64,000 nucleotides of DNA from Oscillospiraceae bacterium (lineage in GTDB: Bacteria > Bacillota > Clostridia > Oscillospirales > CAG-382). The notes under the pieces were generated by a model. It saw nothing but the letters and a program-made list of their open reading frames with translations. It did no database searches and had not been told where the DNA came from. Both the position numbers and the translations under genes were made by a program. Positions 9,520 through 17,299 of this stretch are shown here, in pieces (position 1 is the stretch's first letter; every line of letters starts with the position of its first letter). The stretch is from contig SVRI01000001.1 of assembly GCA_015064895.1 (NCBI GenBank), positions 300,043 to 364,042 of the forward strand, in the 5' to 3' direction.

Positions 9520-11652
9520 GTGTCCAATAACGACATTGAAAAGATAACGCAAATAGACACGGATGAGTTGATGGCTGAATTTGACCGTGAATCAAACACT
9601 CGCAAATTCAGAGGCGTATTTAAAACGGTACTTACTGTTCTTTTTGTTTTATTTGCGGCTTTTTTGTTTGCTACAAGATTCAAGACGTTTTCAGAAACTA
9701 TGCCGGCATTTCTCGGTATGATTATGTTACTTGGCTTTTTGATTTATCCTGCATATAAAAAGCAGTCCAAAAGAGTCAACTTCGTCCCGTGGTATGATGT
9801 TATTTTTGCAATAGTGGCTGCAACTCCTTTCTTTTATCGTGTGATAAAAGCCGATTACATTCTCAGAAATCCTATTATGATTAGAAAAGATGTCTTGGCA
9901 ATATCTCTCGGTGTTGTGGCTATTGTGGCAATATTTGAGCTTTGCCGCAGAGCTGTAGGCTTACCCATTCTTTTCGTGGCAGGAGCTTTTATTGTATATG
10001 ATGTATATGTAATATGTGCTGATAAGGATTTCGATATCGAAGTGTTTGACGTTGTGGCAAGAGTTGTAACTGACCTTTTCTATACACAGAGCGGCGGCGT
10101 GTTCAGTTCTCCAATCAATGTTTGCTCTACGTTTATTGTATTCTTCATCATACTTGGTGCTTTTCTTGAAAAGACAGGTATTGGTAATTTTTTTGTTGAC
10201 CTTGCAAACTCCATTGCCGGATGGGCAAGCGGCGGACCTGCAAAGGTTGCGGTTATTTCCTCGGCACTTGAAGGTATGTACTCGGGCTCTTCCGTTGCAA
10301 ATACTGTAGGAAGCGGCTCCATTACAATTCCCACAATGAAGAAAATCGGATATAAGCCCGAATTTGCGGCGGCGGTAGAAGCGGCAGCCTCTACAGGCGG
10401 TCAGATTATGCCTCCTATAATGGGTGCTGCGGCATTCCTTATGACAGAGTATACGGGTCTTCCTTATCCGACAATCGCTGTTGCTGCCATTCTTCCTGCA
10501 GTACTCTATTTTGCCGGTATCTTTATGATGATTCACTTTGAGGCAAAGAAACTCGGACTCAACGGACTTCCCAAGGAAAGCATTCCTAACTTTTTTAAAC
10601 TGCTTTTCAGCAAAGGTTATCTCCTTCTTCCTATTGTTGTACTCGTTGCCATGATGTCGGGTGGAAGTTCTCCTGCACAGGCGGCAAGTACTGCTATTGT
10701 TACAACCCTTGCTATTATGCTTGCCATGGATGTTGTAACAATTGCGAAAGATTCCAACAAAGGTTTTAAAAAGCCTGTTGACTTTGTTATATTTGTTCCA
10801 CTTGTTGTATTTGCGGTATTGAAGTTTGCTCTTGGCATGGAGCTTGAAAACGCAGGCCTTCTTTCAGGTTTTGTATATGTTGCGGTTGCATTTATTAGTA
10901 AAAACACGAGAGAATCGGGCAAACTTGCCATTGATGCTTTTGAAACCGGTGTCAAGAATACAATGGGTGTTGCAGCGGCTTGTGCTATTGCAGGTATTGT
11001 TTCGGGTGTTGTTTCTGCAACGGGTCTCGGTATTACACTTATTTCCGTTGTAAAACAGGTATCCAACGGTAATCTCTTTATTGCTCTCTTCTTTACAATG
11101 ATTGCTTGCATAATTCTCGGCATGGGTGTTCCGACCACCGCAAACTATGTAATTATGGCAACAACAACAGCTCCGATTCTTGCAACATTTGGACTTCCTC
11201 CCCTTGCGGCACACATGTTTGTGTTCTACTTTGGTATTGTTGCCGACATCACGCCTCCCGTAGCTCTTGCAGCCTACGCAGGAAGTGCCATTGCAGGTTC
11301 CAATCCATTGAAGACGGGCGTTACGGCGACAAGACTTGCGATTGCTGCGTTCATTATTCCGTATATGTTTGCACTTAATCCTAAAATGTTGTTTATTGAT
11401 GCAACGGTTCTTGAGGTAATTCTGATTATAATTACTTCATGCATCGGTATCTTTGCTCTTTCTTCGGCACTTGAGGGATATATGTTCAGAAGAATGAAGG
11501 TGTATGAAATCATACCCCTTGTTATCGGCGGCCTCCTTATGATTTATCCCGGTCACATTACCGATTTGATTGGTTTTGTGATTGTTTCGGCGATAGTTGT
11601 TGTTCAAATTATTATGAGCAAACGCGACATAAGACTTCAGAGAAGAAGCTGA
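9520..11652 (+). CDS. TRAP transporter permease, DctQ-DctM fusion type (TAXI partner)
   Basis: GTG start at 9520 with SD caggagg at 9505-9511; hydrophobic multi-TM protein with GSGSITIPTMKKIGYKPEFAAAVEAAASTGGQIMPPIMGAAAFLMTEYTG and GMGVPTTANYVIMATTTAPIL. Confidence 0.93.
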   Translation: MSNNDIEKITQIDTDELMAEFDRESNTRKFRGVFKTVLTVLFVLFAAFLFATRFKTFSETMPAFLGMIMLLGFLIYPAYKKQSKRVNFVPWYDVIFAIVAATPFFYRVIKADYILRNPIMIRKDVLAISLGVVAIVAIFELCRRAVGLPILFVAGAFIVYDVYVICADKDFDIEVFDVVARVVTDLFYTQSGGVFSSPINVCSTFIVFFIILGAFLEKTGIGNFFVDLANSIAGWASGGPAKVAVISSALEGMYSGSSVANTVGSGSITIPTMKKIGYKPEFAAAVEAAASTGGQIMPPIMGAAAFLMTEYTGLPYPTIAVAAILPAVLYFAGIFMMIHFEAKKLGLNGLPKESIPNFFKLLFSKGYLLLPIVVLVAMMSGGSSPAQAASTAIVTTLAIMLAMDVVTIAKDSNKGFKKPVDFVIFVPLVVFAVLKFALGMELENAGLLSGFVYVAVAFISKNTRESGKLAIDAFETGVKNTMGVAAACAIAGIVSGVVSATGLGITLISVVKQVSNGNLFIALFFTMIACIILGMGVPTTANYVIMATTTAPILATFGLPPLAAHMFVFYFGIVADITPPVALAAYAGSAIAGSNPLKTGVTATRLAIAAFIIPYMFALNPKMLFIDATVLEVILIIITSCIGIFALSSALEGYMFRRMKVYEIIPLVIGGLLMIYPGHITDLIGFVIVSAIVVVQIIMSKRDIRLQRRS

Positions 11653-11661
11653 TATATTTAA

Positions 11662-11698
11662 CGGGCATCCGTTTTGGCGGGTGCCCGAGAATTTTTTT
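11662..11698 (+). terminator. Rho-independent terminator
   Basis: CGGGCATCCGTTTTGGCGGGTGCCCGAGAATTTTTTT. Confidence 0.8.
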
Positions 11699-11719
11699 AA
11701 AATATTTTTGATAAAACAC

Positions 11720-11748
11720 TTGACAAAGCGAAAAGTGTGTGTTATTAT
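11720..11748 (+). promoter_or_regulatory. infC operon promoter TTGACA-17 nt-TATTAT
   Basis: TTGACA 11720-11725, TATTAT 11743-11748. Confidence 0.75.
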
Positions 11749-11754
11749 ACTTAG

Positions 11755-11911
11755 GACAAAGAAGCAGAGCAATCTCACCCGGCGTTAATTGCGACGTAAG
11801 GTTAATATCCGAAGACGGCAAAAGCGGGAGGCACTTGTAATGGGTGTGGATCGTAAAGCTGTGTATTGGGTGTGTTGTTTTGCGAAGGTTATTTTAGCCT
11901 TCGTTTTTTGT
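11755..11911 (+). promoter_or_regulatory. infC-rpmI-rplT 5' leader, probable L20-type autoregulatory leader ending in an attenuator hairpin
   Basis: Long structured untranslated leader upstream of infC; hairpin GCGAAGGttattttaGCCTTCG followed by TTTTTT at 11882-11911, upstream of the SD. Family assignment is from gene context, not a model search. Confidence 0.6.
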
Positions 11912-11947
11912 TGTGCCGAAAGGTAATCTTTTTGGAGGTGTTATACC

Positions 11948-12502
11948 ATAGCAACTAAGGAACTTTGCATCAACGAAGAAATCAAAGCAAAAGAAGTAAG
12001 ACTTATTAATGACGCAGGCGAACAGCTTGGTGTTGTAGCAACATCAAAGGCTCTTTCCATGGCGTACGAAAAGGGTCTTGACCTCGTTGAAATCTCTCCC
12101 AATTCCGAACCTCCCGTATGCCGTGTTATGGATTACGGTAAGTACAAGTTTGAGAGGGAAAAGAAGGAAAAGGAACAGAGAAAGAAGCAGACAACAATCG
12201 ATATCAAGGAAATTCAGCTTTCCTGCAGAATCGACACCCATGACTTTGAAACAAAACTCAAGCACGCAAGGAAGTTTCTTGAAGGCGGTGCAAAGGTTAA
12301 GGTTTGCATAAGATTCAAGGGTAGAGAACTCAGCCACACTGCGATTGGACTTGAAGTAATAACAAAGTTCGGTGAAGCGTGCGAGGATATCGGTGTTATT
12401 GAAAAGAAGCCGGTTCTTGACGGCAAGCAGATGATTATGTTCTTGAACTCAAAGCAGAATGTTCCTCAGAGCGGCTCCAAGAAAGCGCCCAAGGCAGAAT
12501 AA
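11948..12502 (+). CDS. infC: Translation initiation factor IF-3, using an AUA start
   Basis: ORF track begins at an internal ATG (12059), but the frame is open upstream: ATA at 11948 gives (M)ATKELCINEEIKAKEVRLINDAGEQLGVVATSKALSMAYEKGLDLVEISPNSEPPVCRVMDYGKYKFE, the full IF-3 N-domain; SD GGAGGTG at 11934-11940. Confidence 0.92.
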   Translation: MATKELCINEEIKAKEVRLINDAGEQLGVVATSKALSMAYEKGLDLVEISPNSEPPVCRVMDYGKYKFEREKKEKEQRKKQTTIDIKEIQLSCRIDTHDFETKLKHARKFLEGGAKVKVCIRFKGRELSHTAIGLEVITKFGEACEDIGVIEKKPVLDGKQMIMFLNSKQNVPQSGSKKAPKAE

Positions 12503-12554
12503 AAAGCAAGGGCAACGTAAACAAGTATTTTATAATTGAAAGGAATGTTATTAA

Positions 12555-12752
12555 ATGGGAAAGCAGAAGTCACACAAGGCTACAGCAAAACGTTTCAGCG
12601 TTACTAAGGGCGGCAAGGTAAAGTACAATCAGAGCCTCAGACGTCATAAGCTCGGTATCAAGACTCCTAAGAGAAAGCGTCAGCTCAGAGGCGGCGCAAT
12701 CCTCAGCGAAAGCTTCGCTCCTACAATCAAGAAGCTTATTCCTTACGCATAA
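12555..12752 (+). CDS. rpmI: 50S ribosomal protein L35
   Basis: MGKQKSHKATAKRFSVTKGGKVKYNQSLRRHKLGIKTPKRKRQLRGGAILS. Confidence 0.97.
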   Translation: MGKQKSHKATAKRFSVTKGGKVKYNQSLRRHKLGIKTPKRKRQLRGGAILSESFAPTIKKLIPYA

Positions 12753-12798
12753 GCGTAAAAAACAACCTAAATTTGAAATCGAAAGGAAAGTGACATAA

Positions 12799-13152
12799 AT
12801 GGCAAGAGTAAAAGGCGCTCTTATGACAAGAAAGAGACGTAATAAGGTATTAAAGGCAGCTAAGGGTTACTGGGGTGCAAAGTCTAAGCACTTCAAGATG
12901 GCAAAGCAGGCTGTAATGAAGAGCGGCAACTACGCATTTGTTGGCAGAAAGCTCAAGAAGAGAGACTTCAGAAGACTCTGGATCACAAGAATCTCCGCTC
13001 AGGCTAAGGCTGAAGGCATGAACTATTCTACATTCATGAACGGTCTTAAGAAGGCAGGCGTTACACTCAACAGAAAGATGCTCGCTGAAATCGCAGTATC
13101 TGACAAGGCTGCATTTGCTGCTCTCGTAGCTCAGGCGAAAAACGCACTTTAA
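12799..13152 (+). CDS. rplT: 50S ribosomal protein L20
   Basis: [69 protein letters not shown]. Confidence 0.98.
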   Translation: MARVKGALMTRKRRNKVLKAAKGYWGAKSKHFKMAKQAVMKSGNYAFVGRKLKKRDFRRLWITRISAQAKAEGMNYSTFMNGLKKAGVTLNRKMLAEIAVSDKAAFAALVAQAKNAL

Positions 13153-13160
13153 GTTAAATT

Positions 13161-13188
13161 GCACCGACGGTATGTCGGTGCTTTTTTT
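13161..13188 (+). terminator. Rho-independent terminator
   Basis: GCACCGACGGTATGTCGGTGCTTTTTTT. Confidence 0.85.
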
Positions 13189-13491
13189 ATTTGCGGCGGC
13201 ACGGAACGGGGAAATTGAAAATGCAAAGTGCAAAAGGGTAACAGATGTGATGAAAAAAGTAATATACATTATATATAATAAATAGGTAGAAAACCGAAAA
13301 ATGTGTCGGCTGATGATCTGAAGAGTCAAAAATCGCTGTAACATTACTGTAATCTACCTGTAACCTTTGTGTTGTTGTATGCTATATAAATAAATGGTAT
13401 AATGTGAATACAAAAGGGAAGAACACCAAACTTTCCTTTTACATAATACCGGTTTTTTGCATTTGCCTTTTGTGTTTTGCATTTGTAACAA

Positions 13492-13553
13492 TGTTACACT
13501 TATGTTACACTTCAAAAAAATGTATTGCAAAAAAATAACACTTGTATTATGAT
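13492..13553 (+). promoter_or_regulatory. S-layer gene 1 promoter region: two TGTTAC direct repeats (11-bp period) + TTGCAA-17-TATGAT
   Basis: TGTTAC at 13492 and 13503; TTGCAA 13525-13530; TATGAT 13548-13553. Same layout at 17185-17245. Confidence 0.65.
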
Positions 13554-13616
13554 AGTAGCGTAACAAAACCCTAAAAGTTTTGCTATACAAAAATATCTTT
13601 ACAGGAGGTAACTCAA

Positions 13617-16600
13617 ATGAAAAACTTTAAGAAGTTTCTCACACTCGTTCTTGCAGTTATGATGGTTGTAAGCTCCATGGCTTTCTCCACATCCGCTGCA
13701 ACAACAAAGTTCGAGGATGTTGACGCTGATAACGAAGCTCTCGTTAAGGCTGTTGACCTTCTCAGCTACATGGGCGTTGCTAAGGGTAAGTCCGAAACTA
13801 ACTTCGGCGCTGAAGAAGCAGTGACTCGTGAACAGTTTGCTCTCTTCATTTACAGACTTATGAAGGGTGGCAAGGATGCTCCCGCTAACGCATCCAACAC
13901 AACAAAGTTTACAGACCTTGAAGACAGCACTTACTTCTATGCTATTAGCTGGGCAAATGCTGAAGGTATCGTAAACGGTAAGTCCGAAACATCCTTCGGT
14001 CCCAAGGATGGCATCAAGCTTCAGGAAGCTTACGCTATGATCGTAAGAGCTCTTGATTGGGAAGAAGAAAACGACCTCGTTTATCCTTACGGCCACATCG
14101 AAGTAGCTGAACAGGAAGGCGTTGAACTCGACAAGGGTCTCGACTCCAAGGTTGGCTACGCTGATACTCTTACAAGAGGCGACATGGCTATCCTTCTCTA
14201 CAACGCATTCTTCGCTGAAACAGGTGTTGAAGAAGTTGCTACAAGAGAAAGAGAAATCGGTACAGGCAACAATGCTACATGGGTACTCGAAGAATACACA
14301 ACTAACCCCAGACTCTGCGAAAAGGCATTCGACGTTATCGAAGTTGAATATGATGTAACAGCTACACCTAACTACTTTGTAGGTGATGCAGAAGCAACAT
14401 ATGACCTCGGCTACGATGCAGTTTACGTAGAAAAGGTTGAAGACAGCGAAGTTAACGCTGACGCTACAGAAGCTCCTAACGCAGCTTATGTAACAGCTGA
14501 AGACCTCGGTGTTGAAGCAGCTGAACTTAACGACTACTTCCTCGGCCGCGTTACAATGTTCGTAACAGTTGACGACGAAGAAATCGAAAAGGTTCTCTTT
14601 GCTGACTGCAACATGGTTAAGAAGACTGTAACTGAACTCAAGCTCGGTGAAGTTTCTTCCAACAAGGCTGATAGCTACTTTGCAGCATCCGAAGGCGAAG
14701 CTAAGCTTCTCTCCGGTAAGATCACAGCAGGCGAAGACGTTATGTACGTATTCAACGCTCCTTACTCCTATGCTAAGGAAACATATCCTCTCAACGCTGA
14801 CGCTGAAACAAAGTACGCTGTAAGAAACAGCAAGAACCTCAAGGCTATCTCTATCGCTAAGGTAGAAGAAGATGACGAAACTCCTATCTACACAGCAGAA
14901 GTTTCCGAAATCGTTGAAGATGTATATGATGCAGACGGCTTCTTCGCACCTCAGGCTGAAGCACTCGTTGGTGCACTCCAGCAGGTTTACTACGAAGGTC
15001 TTTACGAAGCTGACCTCTACGACGTAGACGGCGACGGCATCTATGACTACATCGATTACAAGCCTTACTGGCTCTTCCAGGTTGACTCCGACGAAGAAGA
15101 ATACTTCGAAGATTCTGACTTCGAACCCGGCGACCTCTCTGAATTTGATCTTCCTTACATCTACACTAACGAAGCAACAGTAGTTGGTGAAGACTTTGCT
15201 GATGAAGACGTTGTTATCGGTTACTACTCCGAAGCAAACGAATTCGTTAAGGTAGCAGCAGTTGTTAAGCCTGTTGTTACAACAATCGACAGCTTCTCTA
15301 AGAGAAACGGCACACTCACACTCGGTAACGGTGATGTAGTTGACGCTGTAAGCGCTTGGAAGCTTCTCGGTCACCTCGATCCTACAGAAGAAGTTATATT
15401 CGACGAAGACCTCGTTAAGGACGAAATCGTTGAAGACGAAGAAGGCTACTTCACAACAGCAGTACTTGACAGCGATGACGAACTCGAACTCTACGTTCAC
15501 GACGGCGTTCTCCTCTTCGGTACAGATGTTGACACAGTATCCAAGTTCTCCGAAAACCTCTTCATCCCCACAGAAATCAAGGGCATCAAGGAAGGTCCCT
15601 TCGATCCTGCTACAGGTAGCGTAACATACTACATCTACGCTTACGTTGATGGTGATGTTAAGTACGTTCCCGTTGCAATTGACGAAGATATCGACAATCC
15701 TATCGTTGACGAAGACGGTAACTACAACCGTGATTACACAGATACACTCTGCACATACACAGTTAAGGACGGCATCTACACAATCGTTCCCCTCGAATTC
15801 GACCTTCTCGCTGACGGCGACGTTGAAAAGGAAGCTCTCTCCACAGATGTAGAACTTCTCGACGACGAAAAGAAGGAAGAACAGGTATTTGCAGCTGACC
15901 TCGGTTCCACAATCACAAAGATCGCTGGTTCCAGATTTGACATCGGCTTCGAAAGATCCGTTGACTTCAAGTCCTACTCCAAGATCATCATCAGAGTTTA
16001 TGACGCTGAAGAAGATGAATATGAATACGTTGAATACGATGCAGCTACATTCAAGAAGTCTCTCGACGAAGAAACAACTCTTGAAAACATGAAGGCTATC
16101 ATCTCCAACAACGTTGACAGCACATCCAGAGAAAACCTCGTTCTTCTCTATGCTGAAACAGATAACCTCGCATTCGCAGGCAGGGCTGACAAGGACGGCT
16201 ACAGAATCGTTTCTGTATACGACATCGCAGCTGACGCTGAAGGTCTCTGGAGAAACTACTACGAACTCTACGATCCTTACACAGGTGCAAAGGTAACTGA
16301 CGTTGCTTCTGTTGAAGGTGAAAAGAAGTCCGGTAACCTCCAGACAGCTCTCAACCCCGGTACAATCATCGAACTCGTTGAAGGCCAGGTTGAAGATACA
16401 AAGGATAAGTACATCGTAGCTGAAGAAATCTCTACAGACAACCTCGTTTGGATTGCTGAAGTAGATGAAGCTGAAGGTTACTTTGTAGCTGTTCCTTACG
16501 ATGAATCCCTTACTGATAAGGACGAAATCGACGCATACGTTGAAGGCGCTACAGGCGATGCTATCAATGATATCTACGGCGAAGAAATCCCCGGTAACTT

Positions 16601-16904
16601 CATCGACTTTGATAAGAACACAGTAGTATCTGTTATGAAGTACGACGAATACAACTCTTCCTTCTGGAAGTGGGGTACAATGAGCCTTTCTAACATGAGC
16701 GCAATCGCTGATGCTAAGAAGGAAGTTCTCTGCTGGAACGATAAGGCAGAAGACAGAAGCGGCAACTTCGTAACTAAGTACGCTGACTACGTTAAGGCTT
16801 ATGTATCTGTTGATGCAGAAAACCTCGACGAAGACGAAAATCCTGTAGCTGAATTCATCATCGTTATCGTTAACGGTGCTGAAAACGCAGCTCTCGATGC
16901 ATAA
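13617..16904 (+). CDS. S-layer homology (SLH) domain surface protein, probable major S-layer protein 1
   Basis: Signal peptide; SLH-like repeats (KFEDVDADNEALVKAVDLLSYMGVAKGKSETNFGAEEAVTREQFALFIYRLMKGGK; KFTDLEDSTYFYAISWANAEGIVNGKSETSFGPKDGIKLQEAYAMIVRAL); acidic 1095 aa; strong codon bias. Confidence 0.93.
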   Translation: MKNFKKFLTLVLAVMMVVSSMAFSTSAATTKFEDVDADNEALVKAVDLLSYMGVAKGKSETNFGAEEAVTREQFALFIYRLMKGGKDAPANASNTTKFTDLEDSTYFYAISWANAEGIVNGKSETSFGPKDGIKLQEAYAMIVRALDWEEENDLVYPYGHIEVAEQEGVELDKGLDSKVGYADTLTRGDMAILLYNAFFAETGVEEVATREREIGTGNNATWVLEEYTTNPRLCEKAFDVIEVEYDVTATPNYFVGDAEATYDLGYDAVYVEKVEDSEVNADATEAPNAAYVTAEDLGVEAAELNDYFLGRVTMFVTVDDEEIEKVLFADCNMVKKTVTELKLGEVSSNKADSYFAASEGEAKLLSGKITAGEDVMYVFNAPYSYAKETYPLNADAETKYAVRNSKNLKAISIAKVEEDDETPIYTAEVSEIVEDVYDADGFFAPQAEALVGALQQVYYEGLYEADLYDVDGDGIYDYIDYKPYWLFQVDSDEEEYFEDSDFEPGDLSEFDLPYIYTNEATVVGEDFADEDVVIGYYSEANEFVKVAAVVKPVVTTIDSFSKRNGTLTLGNGDVVDAVSAWKLLGHLDPTEEVIFDEDLVKDEIVEDEEGYFTTAVLDSDDELELYVHDGVLLFGTDVDTVSKFSENLFIPTEIKGIKEGPFDPATGSVTYYIYAYVDGDVKYVPVAIDEDIDNPIVDEDGNYNRDYTDTLCTYTVKDGIYTIVPLEFDLLADGDVEKEALSTDVELLDDEKKEEQVFAADLGSTITKIAGSRFDIGFERSVDFKSYSKIIIRVYDAEEDEYEYVEYDAATFKKSLDEETTLENMKAIISNNVDSTSRENLVLLYAETDNLAFAGRADKDGYRIVSVYDIAADAEGLWRNYYELYDPYTGAKVTDVASVEGEKKSGNLQTALNPGTIIELVEGQVEDTKDKYIVAEEISTDNLVWIAEVDEAEGYFVAVPYDESLTDKDEIDAYVEGATGDAINDIYGEEIPGNFIDFDKNTVVSVMKYDEYNSSFWKWGTMSLSNMSAIADAKKEVLCWNDKAEDRSGNFVTKYADYVKAYVSVDAENLDEDENPVAEFIIVIVNGAENAALDA

Positions 16905-16937
16905 TTTAGTTAACAGTTAAAGTTACTGAATAACATG

Positions 16938-16968
16938 GGCCTCGGTCGAAAGACCGAGGCTTTTTTTG
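16938..16968 (+). terminator. Rho-independent terminator
   Basis: GCCTCGGTCGAAAGACCGAGGCTTTTTTT. Confidence 0.88.
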
Positions 16969-16972
16969 TCGG

Positions 16973-17075
16973 GCGGCAAGTTGCCGCTGACGGCACACGT
17001 TATATGCCAGAAGTAAGCAAGCCTTTAGTGTCGCATAACGAACTTTACCCGACCGTCAAACAACGACAGTCGGGT
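16973..17075. repeat. GTGTCGC structured intergenic element, copy A
   Basis: 5' hairpin GCGGCA-AGT-TGCCGC then TGAC; core AGTGTCGCATAACG at 17027; 3' hairpin ACCCGACcgtcaaacaacgacaGTCGGGT. Confidence 0.65.
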
Positions 17076-17184
17076 AATTATTAATTCCGGATGTTGGAGA
17101 CGGCTGTCGGGCTGTCTGTAGTTATAAGCACGAGCTTTGAATTTTGGGCTTTTTGCCTTGGTTCTGTTGTCTTGTCGTCCATTC

Positions 17185-17245
17185 TGTTACATTTGTGTTA
17201 CAAAATAAAAAAAGACTTGCAAAAAGAAGAATAGTGTTGTAGAAT
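17185..17245 (+). promoter_or_regulatory. S-layer gene 2 promoter region: two TGTTAC direct repeats (11-bp period) + TTGCAA-17-TAGAAT
   Basis: TGTTAC at 17185 and 17196; TTGCAA 17217-17222; TAGAAT 17240-17245. Confidence 0.65.
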
Positions 17246-17299
17246 ATAACATGTAAATTACTCTATTTATGAGCAAAATTATTAGGAAGGGGTAACAAT

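Noticed and set aside
13599-15500. 633-aa antisense ORF opposite S-layer gene 1
   Set aside because: Cys/Val/Phe-rich low-complexity translation (VEVSFVKTFVVNLLECTNECFSL...) caused by the sense strand's GAA/GAC/GTT codon bias; no SD and no recognisable domains.
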